This document shows positions 1-6,700 of a DNA stretch of 7,437 nucleotides, in pieces. The notes under the pieces were generated by a model. It ran no database searches. It was not told the origin of the DNA and saw only the letters and a program-made list of their open reading frames with translations. Origin of the DNA: Methylococcaceae bacterium UBA1147. Its GTDB lineage: Bacteria > Pseudomonadota > Gammaproteobacteria > Methylococcales > UBA1147. The position numbers and the translations under genes were made by a program. The stretch lies in NCBI GenBank assembly GCA_002311315.1, contig DBZZ01000014.1, positions 1 to 7,437 on the forward strand. Direction: 5' to 3'. Position 1 is the first letter of the stretch; every line of letters begins with the position of its first letter.

Positions 1-61
1 CGTTTCCAAAGTAATCGAGTAATCTTCGATCCGGCATACCGATAAAACGAGTCAAAATAAA

Positions 62-137
<76 letters not shown>

Positions 138-204
138 TTTTTGGCACGGTTTTATCGTCATCAAGCCCCGCGTTCACTGGTTTCATACGAATTTAATAAA
201 TCTG

Positions 205-582
205 ATGACAACACATACCGAATCCAGAACATCCGTCCTTGACGTTATCAGGTTGGTGATGGCTGTTGCATTCATCGCCGCCGGTATTTTCGGGTTTTAC
301 CATTTCGAAGAACAATCTCAGTTGTATCGGGCTCTGGCTCTGGTTGGGGTGGTTATGATTTCCGCTGCGCTGGTTTTCACGACGGACCCTGGTCGGTCGG
401 CCTGGTCTTTCATGAAGGCATCCCGTGTCGAAGTGCGCAAGGTGATTTGGCCGTCCAGAACAGAGACGACTCAAACTACGATCATTGTCTTTGTGATGGT
501 GTTTATTGTTGGCCTGTTCCTGTGGCTACTCGATATGTTCCTGTTCTGGGGAGTGCGGTTATTGACTGGCCAGGGAGGCTAA
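205..582 (+). CDS. secE: SecE, preprotein translocase subunit
   Basis: SecE is the small clamp subunit of the SecYEG protein-conducting channel in the inner membrane. The 125-residue product shows the three-helix architecture known from E. coli SecE (127 residues): hydrophobic segments at about 14-32, 40-58 and 92-117. Before the last helix lies the conserved cytosolic amphipathic stretch, with [17 protein letters not shown] at 74-90; this stretch and the third helix are the essential part of the family. The ATG at 205 gives the expected length, and the next ATG (259) would cut into the first helix. No Shine-Dalgarno sequence lies before 205 (the preceding bases are AATTTAATAAATCTG), which is unusual beside its neighbours. 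The frame is open upstream but no better start is seen. nusG begins one base after the stop, so the two are almost certainly one operon. Confidence 0.95.
   Translation: MTTHTESRTSVLDVIRLVMAVAFIAAGIFGFYHFEEQSQLYRALALVGVVMISAALVFTTDPGRSAWSFMKASRVEVRKVIWPSRTETTQTTIIVFVMVFIVGLFLWLLDMFLFWGVRLLTGQGG
573..578 (+). promoter_or_regulatory. Ribosome binding site of nusG
   Basis: GGGAGG at 573-578 lies inside the last codons of secE, five bases before the ATG at 584. It favours that start over the in-frame ATG at 590, which would have 11 bases of spacing. Its place inside secE suggests translational coupling of the pair. Confidence 0.75.
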
Positions 583-583
583 G

Positions 584-1117
584 ATGTCAATGAAATGGTA
601 CGTGGTGCACGCGTACTCCAACTATGAACACCAGGTGAAGCGATCTCTGGAAGAGAGAATTCAGCGGGGCGGCGTCGAGCATCTGTTCGGCAAGATTCTT
701 GTTCCGACGGAGGAGGTTGTCGAAATGAGACTGGGTCAGCAGCGCAAGAGTGATCGGAAATTCTTCCCCGGTTATGTTCTGGTGCAGATGGAACTGACTG
801 ACGAAACTTGGCATATGGTTCGGGATATTCCCAGGGTCCTTGGTTTTATCGGTGGCACGAGAGAGCGACCTGCACCGATTACGGACCAGGAAGCTGAAAC
901 CATTCTCAGCCGGGTGGAAGACGGGGTTAACAAGCCAAAGCCGAAGGTTCTGTTCGAGGCGGGTGAGGTAATCAGGGTAACAGACGGGCCGTTCAAGGAC
1001 TTCAACGGCGTTGTCGAAGAGGTGAATTACGAAAAGAGCAGGCTGAAAGTATCCGTGTTGATCTTTGGCAGATCAACGCCTGTCGAACTCAGTTTCGGAG
1101 AGGTCTCGAAAAGCTGA
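584..1117 (+). CDS. nusG: NusG, transcription elongation and termination factor
   Basis: NusG binds RNA polymerase through its N-terminal domain, suppresses pausing, and uses its C-terminal domain to contact Rho or ribosomal protein S10. The 177-residue product (E. coli 181) has the NGN domain at about 3-115, including [12 protein letters not shown] near the start and the [12 protein letters not shown] core at 58-69. A short linker follows, then the KOW domain, which starts at [19 protein letters not shown] (124-142) and ends with the conserved [17 protein letters not shown] at 153-169. The N-terminus is a few residues shorter than in E. coli, which is ordinary for the family. The gene starts one base after the secE stop and ends 121 bases before rplK. 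Nothing in it looks broken or foreign. Confidence 0.98.
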   Translation: MSMKWYVVHAYSNYEHQVKRSLEERIQRGGVEHLFGKILVPTEEVVEMRLGQQRKSDRKFFPGYVLVQMELTDETWHMVRDIPRVLGFIGGTRERPAPITDQEAETILSRVEDGVNKPKPKVLFEAGEVIRVTDGPFKDFNGVVEEVNYEKSRLKVSVLIFGRSTPVELSFGEVSKS

Positions 1118-1157
1118 ACAGGGTGAGGTTCTTGGCGGTAGGCCCCGGGGGTGATCT

Positions 1158-1224
1158 TGGGTGCCGTGCAAGGGCGCTCGCTGTTTTATTAGCAAACAGG
1201 GGAGCCGCGAGGCGCTTGTACCCA
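1158..1224 (+). promoter_or_regulatory. L1-binding leader of rplK-rplA (rRNA mimic)
   Basis: The RNA can fold into one long compound hairpin. The outer stem pairs 1158-1164 with 1218-1224 (7 pairs, one G-U). A 7-base bulge (1165-1171) follows, then a middle stem of 1172-1180 with 1208-1217 (9 pairs, two G-U, G1212 bulged). The inner stem CTGTTT (1181-1186) pairs with AAACAG (1194-1199) around a 7-base loop. Between inner and middle stems the 3' side carries an 8-base bulge GGGAGCCG (1200-1207). Its GGAGCCG part equals the stretch I remember from the L1 stalk of E. coli 23S rRNA, where it also directly follows a hairpin. In E. coli, excess L1 binds this leader and represses rplK and rplA. The fold was drawn by eye; the role is inferred from family knowledge and position. 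Confidence 0.72.
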
Positions 1225-1227
1225 CGC

Positions 1228-1233
1228 AGGAGA
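1228..1233 (+). promoter_or_regulatory. Ribosome binding site of rplK
   Basis: AGGAGA at 1228-1233 lies five bases before the ATG at 1239, just below the foot of the leader hairpin. It fixes the rplK start there and argues against the in-frame GTG at 1161, which lies inside the structured leader. Confidence 0.8.
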
Positions 1234-1238
1234 AGCCA

Positions 1239-1673
1239 ATGGCAAAAAAAATCGAAGCTTATATCAAGCTCCAGGTAAAGGCTGGCGAAGCTAATCCAAG
1301 CCCACCGGTAGGGCCGGCCCTCGGTCAGCACGGGCTTAATATAATGGAGTTTTGCAAAGCGTTCAATGCCAAAACCAAAGATGTTGAGAAAGGCATGCCG
1401 ATCCCGGTGGTGATTACCGTCCACACCGATCGCAGTTTCACCTTCGTCACCAAAACCCCTCCGGCAGCGGTGCTGCTGAAGAAGGCGGCCGGACTCAGCA
1501 AGGGAAGTCCTACCCCCAATAGCGTGAAGGTTGGTACGGTTACCCGGGCGCAGATGGAAGAGATTGCCAAGATCAAGGAGCCGGACATGACCTCGGCGGA
1601 CATGGATGCGGCAGTTCGTACCATAGCAGGGAGTGCCAGAAGCATGGGCCTCAATACGGAGGGCGTGGAATGA
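1239..1673 (+). CDS. rplK: 50S ribosomal protein L11 (uL11)
   Basis: L11 binds the GTPase-associated centre of 23S rRNA at the base of the L12 stalk, takes part in factor-dependent GTP hydrolysis and is needed for RelA activation. The 144-residue product (E. coli 142) starts [12 protein letters not shown], exactly as the family does. The N-terminal domain has the proline-rich [12 protein letters not shown] at 19-30; P22 and P23 sit in the thiostrepton-binding cleft. The rRNA-binding C-terminal domain carries [20 protein letters not shown] and ends with the conserved GSARSMGL segment. The frame extends 26 codons upstream to a GTG at 1161, but that stretch does not resemble L11 and has no ribosome binding site. 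The stop overlaps the rplA start (ATGA), so the two genes are translationally coupled and probably share L1 autoregulation. Confidence 0.98.
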   Translation: MAKKIEAYIKLQVKAGEANPSPPVGPALGQHGLNIMEFCKAFNAKTKDVEKGMPIPVVITVHTDRSFTFVTKTPPAAVLLKKAAGLSKGSPTPNSVKVGTVTRAQMEEIAKIKEPDMTSADMDAAVRTIAGSARSMGLNTEGVE

Positions 1674-2365
1674 GCAAGGAATCAAAGCGGGTCTCAAGCT
1701 TCAAGCAAATTGTGGACAAGACCGGGGAATATACCGCCGATGATGCATTTTCACTGTTGAAAGACGTTGCCAAGGTGAAATTCGTGGAATCCGTTGATGT
1801 GGCTGTGAAGCTGGGTATCGATGCAAAGAAGTCGGACCAAAATGTTCGGGGCTCGACGATCCTGCCGCACGGAACCGGAAAAACTATCCGGGTGGCCGTG
1901 TTTACCCAAGGTCCGAATGCCGATGCTGCGAGAGAAGCGGGAGCAGATCTGGTCGGCATGGAAGACCTGGCGGCAACGGTCAAAAAGGGTGAACTGAATT
2001 TCGACGTGGCGATCGCTTCGCCTGACGCAATGCGGATCGTTGGTCAGTTGGGACAGATTCTTGGTCCCAGAGGCTTGATGCCGAATCCGAAGGTCGGGAC
2101 GGTGACCGCAGACGTTGCGACAGCCGTCAAGAATGCCAAGGGCGGTCAGGTCCGTTACCGAAACGACAAGGCAGGCATTATCCATTGCAGTATCGGTAAG
2201 ACCGGGTTTGAGATTGGTGCTCTCAAGGAAAATCTTGAAGCCCTACTGGCGGATCTCAAGAAAGCAAAACCGAGTACCGCGAAGGGTGTTTATCTGAAAA
2301 AGATCACGGTGTCTTCAACCATGGGGCCGGGTTTGACTCTGGACCAGAACAGCATTGCTGTCTGA
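1670..2365 (+). CDS. rplA: 50S ribosomal protein L1 (uL1)
   Basis: L1 forms the mobile stalk at the E site that helps move deacylated tRNA out, and it represses its own operon by binding the mRNA leader. The 231-residue product (E. coli 234) shows the two-domain layout: domain I from the ends of the chain and domain II from the middle (about 68-160). Conserved RNA-binding segments are present: [21 protein letters not shown] starting around 37, [14 protein letters not shown] with MPNP at 137-140, GQVRYRNDK, and SSTMGPG at 215-221, whose Thr-Met-Gly is important for RNA binding in the family. The ATG lies six bases after GGAGGG (1658-1663) inside rplK and overlaps the rplK stop. All residues needed for the rRNA and mRNA contacts appear intact, in keeping with the leader found before rplK. 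Confidence 0.98.
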   Translation: MSKESKRVSSFKQIVDKTGEYTADDAFSLLKDVAKVKFVESVDVAVKLGIDAKKSDQNVRGSTILPHGTGKTIRVAVFTQGPNADAAREAGADLVGMEDLAATVKKGELNFDVAIASPDAMRIVGQLGQILGPRGLMPNPKVGTVTADVATAVKNAKGGQVRYRNDKAGIIHCSIGKTGFEIGALKENLEALLADLKKAKPSTAKGVYLKKITVSSTMGPGLTLDQNSIAV

Positions 2366-2389
2366 TCCGCCGATTTTCAAGTGTTTTAT

Positions 2390-2425
2390 GGAGTCCGTTC
2401 ACTGCTGAATGGACTTCCTTTCTTT
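2390..2425 (+). terminator. Terminator-like hairpin after rplA
   Basis: GGAGTCCGTTCA (2390-2401) pairs with TGAATGGACTTCC (2406-2418) around the tetraloop CTGC: 12 pairs including one G-T, with one T bulged. TTTCTTT (2419-2425) follows. It starts 24 bases after the rplA stop. It may end the rplK-rplA transcript or act as a leaky attenuator ahead of rplJ. The T-tract is interrupted, so partial termination is more likely than complete. Only 12 bases separate it from the L10 leader, which leaves no room for a promoter between them. Confidence 0.6.
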
Positions 2426-2437
2426 GGGTTGTCGGGT

Positions 2438-2524
2438 AACTGGCAGCCGTCAAAGACCGCAGGTGCGTTCATTCGCTTAATTAATGCCTGCGCAGACGGT
2501 GGAAATTAGCTGGCACTGCTAGTT
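2438..2524 (+). promoter_or_regulatory. L10-L12 autoregulatory leader of rplJ
   Basis: Three stems stack on the 5' strand. AACTGGCAG (2438-2446) pairs with CTGCTAGTT (2516-2524), nine pairs with one G-T. CCGTC (2447-2451) pairs with GACGG (2495-2499). CGCAGG (2458-2463) pairs with CCTGCG (2487-2492), capped by a large loop that can form a further GCG/CGC stem (2465-2467 with 2474-2476). Between the last two stems lies an asymmetric loop AAAGAC (2452-2457) opposite CA (2493-2494), resembling an irregular kink turn. A 16-base bulge (2500-2515) sits on the 3' side. The position, about 100 bases before rplJ, and the bent internal loop are what I expect of the proteobacterial L10 leader, bound by the L10-L12 complex to repress rplJL. 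The fold was done by eye; the assignment is by family knowledge. Confidence 0.72.
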
Positions 2525-2543
2525 CACAGAAGCCGTTCAAGGG

Positions 2544-2569
2544 GCATTTGCACCTGTTTGTGCAGATGC
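2544..2569 (+). promoter_or_regulatory. Hairpin in the rplJ leader, part of the control region
   Basis: GCATTTGCAC (2544-2553) pairs with GTGCAGATGC (2560-2569), ten pairs with one T-G, around the loop CTGTTT. AGCC (2531-2534) can pair with GGCT (2579-2582) outside it. There is no following T-tract, so it is not a terminator. It probably transmits L10 binding at the upstream domain to the ribosome binding site (inference). Confidence 0.55.
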
Positions 2570-2582
2570 TGTGTGTTTGGCT

Positions 2583-2604
2583 CCGGGCAGTTTCAATGGC
2601 CCGG
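2583..2604 (+). promoter_or_regulatory. Hairpin next to the rplJ ribosome binding site
   Basis: CCGGGC (2583-2588) pairs perfectly with GCCCGG (2599-2604) around a 10-base loop. It ends 10 bases before GGAGG (2615-2619). CTCC at 2581-2584 is complementary to GGAG of the ribosome binding site, so this segment could switch between the hairpin and a blocking pairing. The switch is an inference from complementarity only. Confidence 0.45.
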
Positions 2605-2614
2605 GTATTAATCT

Positions 2615-2619
2615 GGAGG
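2615..2619 (+). promoter_or_regulatory. Ribosome binding site of rplJ (GTG start)
   Basis: GGAGG at 2615-2619 lies seven bases before the GTG at 2627. It supports that GTG as the start codon; there is no ATG nearby in frame, and the encoded sequence from there matches the L10 N-terminus. Confidence 0.8.
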
Positions 2620-2626
2620 TAATCAG

Positions 2627-3154
2627 GTGGCGTTAAGACTCGATGACAAAAAAGCTGTTGTTGCAGAAGTTGCCGAAGTAGCCGCAAAGGCCCACTCTGC
2701 TATTGCTGCAGAATACCGAGGGTTATCTGTTGGACAGATGACAGAACTTCGGAGTTTAGCGAGGAAATCGGGGGTTTACATTCGTGTTGTCAAGAATTCC
2801 CTGACACGCAGAGCTGTAGAGGGAACCGAGTTTTCCTGCATGCAGGAGGGTTTGCAAGGGCCTCTGATGCTGGCTTTCTCTATGGATGACCCAGGTTCCG
2901 CCGCAAAGCTAATTAGCGACTTTTCCAAGGAAAACAAGAAATTGCTAACGAAACTGGTGGCGGTTGGCGGCCAATTGTATGGCCCGTCCGAACTGGACAG
3001 ACTCTCGAAACTTCCGACTTACGATCAGGCGATCAGTCTGTTAATGGCTGTAATGAAGGCTCCTGTAGAAAAACTTGTCAGAACCCTGGCAGAGCCTCAC
3101 GGAAAACTGGTTCGCACCGTTGCTGCGATCAAAACCCAGAAGGAAGCAGCCTGA
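2627..3154 (+). CDS. rplJ: 50S ribosomal protein L10 (uL10)
   Basis: L10 anchors the L7/L12 dimers to 23S rRNA beside L11 and, with L12 bound, represses its own mRNA. The 175-residue product begins MALRLDDKKAVVAEVAEVA, very close to E. coli MALNLQDKQAIVAEVSEVA. It keeps MTELRSLARKSGVYIRVVKNSLTRRAVEGT in the rRNA-binding globular domain, then KLPTYDQAISLLMAVMKAP leading into the long C-terminal helix that carries L12. It is 10 residues longer than E. coli L10 (165). The extra length lies in that helix, where an 11-residue unit is doubled: KLVRTLAEPHG (149-159) and KLVRTVAAIKT (160-170). The start is GTG, supported by GGAGG at 2615-2619. rplL follows after 54 bases, the usual arrangement for coordinated translation of the stalk. 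Confidence 0.97.
   Translation: MALRLDDKKAVVAEVAEVAAKAHSAIAAEYRGLSVGQMTELRSLARKSGVYIRVVKNSLTRRAVEGTEFSCMQEGLQGPLMLAFSMDDPGSAAKLISDFSKENKKLLTKLVAVGGQLYGPSELDRLSKLPTYDQAISLLMAVMKAPVEKLVRTLAEPHGKLVRTVAAIKTQKEAA
3071..3136 (+). repeat. Tandem 11-residue repeat in the L12-binding helix of L10
   Basis: Codons 149-159 and 160-170 of rplJ encode KLVRTLAEPHG and KLVRTVAAIKT; six of the first seven residues are identical. E. coli L10 has a single KLVRTLAAVRD at this place. The two DNA copies differ at many third positions, so the duplication is old. Eleven residues make about three turns of an alpha helix, so both copies present the same face. Confidence 0.8.
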
Positions 3155-3172
3155 TCTTTTCATGCTGATCAG
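3151..3172 (+). promoter_or_regulatory. Weak hairpin over the rplJ stop codon
   Basis: CTGATC (3151-3156), which contains the rplJ stop TGA, pairs with GATCAG (3167-3172) around a 10-base loop. Six pairs and no clear T-tract; it may influence ribosome passage from rplJ to rplL or be chance. Confidence 0.25.
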
Positions 3173-3194
3173 TAATTTCTTAATATTCAAGACT

Positions 3195-3200
3195 TAGGAG
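3195..3200 (+). promoter_or_regulatory. Ribosome binding site of rplL
   Basis: TAGGAG at 3195-3200 lies eight bases before the ATG at 3209. The in-frame GTG at 3200 overlaps it, so that codon cannot be the start; the ATG at 3209 is chosen. Confidence 0.8.
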
Positions 3201-3208
3201 TGATTCCA

Positions 3209-3586
3209 ATGGCAGTATCTCAAGACGAAATCCTAGATACGATTTCAAACATGTCCGTGATGGAAGTGGTCGACCTCATTTCCGCGATGGAAGAAAAATT
3301 TGGCGTTTCAGCTGCTGCGGCCGTTGCCGCTGTACCTGTTGCCGCCGGTGATGCCGACGCGGCTGAAGTCGAACAGACCGAATTCGATGTCATTCTGACC
3401 AGTTTCGGTTCCACTAAAATCAGTGTGATCAAGGCGGTTCGTGCGATTACGAGCCTTGGTTTAAAGGAAGCGAAGGCAGCGGTTGAAGGGGTTCCGACTC
3501 CGATCAAGGAAGGTATCAGCAAGGATGAGGCCGAAGACATCAAGAAACAGTTAGAAGAAGCTGGCGCGTCTGTTGAAGTTAAATAA
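3209..3586 (+). CDS. rplL: 50S ribosomal protein L7/L12 (bL12)
   Basis: L12 is the multi-copy stalk protein that recruits and activates translational GTPases (EF-Tu, EF-G, IF2, RF3). The 125-residue product (E. coli 121) has the N-terminal dimerisation and L10-binding domain at 1-34, including [20 protein letters not shown], which is nearly identical to E. coli. A flexible Ala/Val/Pro-rich hinge spans about 35-56 and is slightly longer than in E. coli. The factor-binding C-terminal domain covers 57-125, with IKAVR (74-78) and LGLKEAK (83-89). The Gly before LGLKEAK in E. coli is Ser82 here. The start follows TAGGAG at 3195-3200. The protein is acidic and alanine-rich, as expected. An attenuator-like hairpin 44 bases after the stop probably separates its high output from rpoB. 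Confidence 0.98.
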   Translation: MAVSQDEILDTISNMSVMEVVDLISAMEEKFGVSAAAAVAAVPVAAGDADAAEVEQTEFDVILTSFGSTKISVIKAVRAITSLGLKEAKAAVEGVPTPIKEGISKDEAEDIKKQLEEAGASVEVK

Positions 3587-3630
3587 TCTAGATTTCATTT
3601 GAAGCATAATCAAGAGAAGTTGAAAGGATC

Positions 3631-3664
3631 GGCTGGTGGCCAATGGTCACCAGCCTTTCGTCGT
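3631..3664 (+). terminator. Attenuator-like hairpin between rplL and rpoB
   Basis: GGCTGGTGGC (3631-3640) pairs with GGTCACCAGCC up to 3655: ten pairs including one G-T, around a 5-base loop; the whole 25-base stretch is nearly a perfect palindrome. TTTCGTCGTTT follows, a broken T-tract. E. coli has a partly effective attenuator in the same place that lowers rpoBC transcription relative to rplJL. The imperfect T-tract fits a leaky rather than full terminator. The role is inferred from position and shape. Confidence 0.72.
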
Positions 3665-3707
3665 TTCTGCATGATTTGTTCAAAGGGAATTTCTCCCTAG
3701 TCGATGT

Positions 3708-3713
3708 AAGGAG
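3708..3713 (+). promoter_or_regulatory. Ribosome binding site of rpoB
   Basis: AAGGAG at 3708-3713 lies nine bases before the ATG at 3723, which begins the family-typical [12 protein letters not shown]. It sets the rpoB start. Confidence 0.75.
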
Positions 3714-3722
3714 CCTTGGAAT

Positions 3723-6700
3723 ATGGCCTATTCTTTTACCGAAAAAAAACGGATCCGTAACAGTTTCGGGAAACGTCCAGAAGTTCTGGACGTGCCTTAC
3801 CTGCTTGCGACCCAGATTGATTCGTTCGCCCGATTGCTACAGACTGACAACGAAGGTTACGGGCTTGACAGTTCCGGGCTTCATGGTGCATTCACATCGG
3901 TGTTTCCGATCGAGAGTCATTCGGGGTATGCGGTGCTTGAATACGTCAAATACAGGTTGGGCAAACCAACCTTTGACGTCAGGGAATGTCAGCAACGCGG
4001 TGCAACTTTTGCTGCGCCGTTGAGAGTTCTGGTTCGTCTGGTCATTTACGACAAGGATAAACCCGGTTCAACCAAGACTGTGAAAGACATCCGGGAACAG
4101 GAAGTCTACATGGGGGAAACTCCTCTCATGACCGGGAATGGGACCTTCGTTATCAACGGTACCGAGCGGGTAATTGTTTCCCAGTTGCACCGGTCTCCAG
4201 GGGTTTTCTTCGATCATGACAAGGGCAAGACTCACTCTTCGGGCAAGTTGCTGTTCAATGCAAGGGTCATTCCGTACAGGGGATCCTGGCTTGATTTTGA
4301 ATTCGATCACAAGGATGCGGTCTTCGTTCGTATTGACCGGCGAAGAAAGATCCCGGCAACTGTTTTGTTGCGCGCTCTCAGCTACGAGCGGGAAGAAATT
4401 CTGGACCTATTTTTCGAAAAGAACCATTTCACGTTCAAGAAGGATAAGATCCTTCTGGACCTGGTTCCGGAACGTCTCCGTGGCGAGTTGGCAAGTTTCG
4501 ACATCAAGGCTGATGGCGAAGTAATCGTTGAAGAAGCTCGGCGCATTACCGCCAAGCATATCCGCAAGATGCAGAAGAGCGGACTGAAACAGCTCGAGGT
4601 GCCTGCTGAGTACCTGCACGGAAAGATCATGGCGAACGACCTGATTGATCAGGAATCAGGTGAGGTGGTCGCCAACGCAAACGACGAAATTACCGAAGAA
4701 TTGCTGCTCAAGATCACTGAAGCGGGTATTCGCGGAATTGATACCCTTTTCGTCAACGATCTTGATCGTGGCCCTTACATTTCGAATAGCCTTCGCATTG
4801 ATTCGACCACGAACCGGCTTGAAGCCCTGGTTGAAATCTATCGGATGATGAGGCCGGGCGAGCCGCCGACCAAGGACTCTGCCGAAAACCTGTTTCGGAA
4901 CCTGTTCTTTACTACCGACCGCTATGATCTTTCAGCAGTTGGCCGGATGAAGTTCAACCGACGTCTAAAGCGTAACGATAGCAAAGACAGCAACGGTGTG
5001 CTAGACAATGAAGACATCATCGCGGTTCTGCAGGAACTGATCAATATCCGCAATGGCAACGGAACTGTGGATGATATTGATCATCTTGGGAACCGCCGCG
5101 TCCGTTCGGTAGGTGAAATGGTCGAGAATCAGTTTCGCGTTGGCTTGGTTCGGGTTGAAAGGGCGGTCAAGGAACGCCTGACCCTGGCGGATTCCGAAGG
5201 GCTTATGCCGCAGGAAATCATCAATGCCAAACCGGTTTCTGCGGCGATCAAGGAATTCTTCGGTTCCAGCCAGTTATCGCAGTTCATGGATCAGAATAAC
5301 CCGCTTTCGGAAGTCACGCACAAGCGCAGAGTTTCGGCTCTGGGCCCGGGTGGTCTTGCTCGTGAACGGGCCGGGTTCGAAGTTCGCGATGTTCACGCAA
5401 CGCATTACGGCCGGGTTTGTCCGATTGAAACGCCGGAAGGACCAAACATTGGCCTGATCAATTCGCTGGCGGTTTATGCAAGGACCAACAGTTACGGATT
5501 TTTGGAAACGCCGTATCGGCGGGTGAAAAACGGAGTGATCACCGACCAGGTGGATTACCTGTCGGCGATCGATGAAGGACAGTACGTGATTGCACAGGCC
5601 AGCGCCAAGGTTGACGACGAGGGCCGGTTGCTGGACGATTTTGTTTCCTGCCGCCACAACGATGAATTTACCTTGGCCGCGTCCGATTCAGTCCAGTACA
5701 TGGACGTTTCCTCGCGTCAGATCGTTTCGGTCGCTGCATCGATGATTCCATTTCTCGAACACGACGATGCCAACCGGGCACTTATGGGATCGAACATGCA
5801 ACGTCAGGCGGTGCCAACCCTGCGTGCCGAAAAACCGCTGGTGGGTACGGGCATGGAAAGAACCGTCGCCAAGGATTCCGGTGTAACGGTTGTTGCAAGC
5901 CGTGGCGGCACCATTGCTCTGGTTGATGCCGGGCGAATTGTGGTCCGGGCCAACGATGACGAGGCTGTTCCGGGTGAGCCGGGTGTGGATATCTACAACC
6001 TCACCAAATATACCCGTTCCAATCAGAATACCTGCATCAACCAGCGGCCGCTGGTTAAGACGGGTGACACGGTCAGAAAACTTGACGTGCTGGCCGATGG
6101 TCCGTCAACAGACTTGGGGGAACTAGCCCTCGGCCAGAACCTGTTCGTCGCGTTCATGCCCTGGAATGGCTACAACTTCGAGGACTCGATCCTGATTTCC
6201 CATCGGGTGGTCGAAGAAGACCGCTTCACAACGATCCATATCGAGGAAAAAACCTGCGTGGCTCGGGATACCAAGCTGGGACCCGAAGAGATTACTTCGG
6301 ATATTCCCAACGTTGGCGAAGAAGCGCTTTCCAAACTTGATGAATCTGGGATTGTTCATGTCGGTGCCGAAGTCAAGCCGGGAGATATCTTGGTCGGAAA
6401 GGTCACACCAAAGGGTGAATCCCAATTGACTCCGGAAGAAAAGCTTCTTCGGGCCATTTTTGGAGAAAAGGCATCCGATGTCAAGGATACTTCGCTCAGA
6501 GCCGGTTCCGGCATGGACGGTACAGTGATTGACGTTCAGGTGTTTACCCGGGACGGGGTGGAGAAAGACGAACGGGCCATGGAAATTGAGCGTTCTGAAA
6601 TCAAACGGGCCAAGAAGGACCTGGATGACCAACGTCGAATTGTTGAAGACGACATGTTCGCCCGACTGGAAAAGATACTCATCGGTTCAAAGACCGTACA

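Noticed and set aside
1..61. Short repeats and a 5-pair hairpin (ATCGA 14-18 with TCGAT 26-30) before the tRNA
   Set aside because: Too short to call a terminator or promoter; no T-tract follows and no -35/-10 pair at proper spacing was found.
141..160. TTGGCACG at 141-148 is a perfect match to a sigma-54 -24 element upstream of secE
   Set aside because: The -12 partner is TATCGT instead of TTGC at the required spacing and lacks the essential GC. The TGGCA is better explained as an inverted repeat of the tRNA end.
1118..1157. Possible promoter for rplK around TTGGCG (1132-1137), and the palindrome CCCCGGGG (1143-1150)
   Set aside because: No -10-like hexamer at 16-18 bases from TTGGCG, and the palindrome has no loop and cannot form an intramolecular hairpin.
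1089..1697. 202-codon open frame on the minus strand across the end of nusG, the leader and rplK
   Set aside because: It runs antisense to two certain genes, resembles no family I know, has biased composition typical of shadow frames, and its counterpart strand carries conserved proteins.
2333..2361. TTGACT (2333-2338) at the end of rplA as a -35 for an rplJ promoter
   Set aside because: It lies in conserved rplA codons and no acceptable -10 follows at 16-18 bases.
3643..4023. 126-codon plus-strand frame beginning in the attenuator and overlapping the rpoB start
   Set aside because: It is in a different frame from rpoB, whose ATG 3723 has a good ribosome binding site and family-typical sequence; the alternative product is unrecognisable.
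6123..6632. 169-codon minus-strand open frame inside rpoB
   Set aside because: Antisense shadow of a conserved part of RpoB; no ribosome binding site or recognisable protein.
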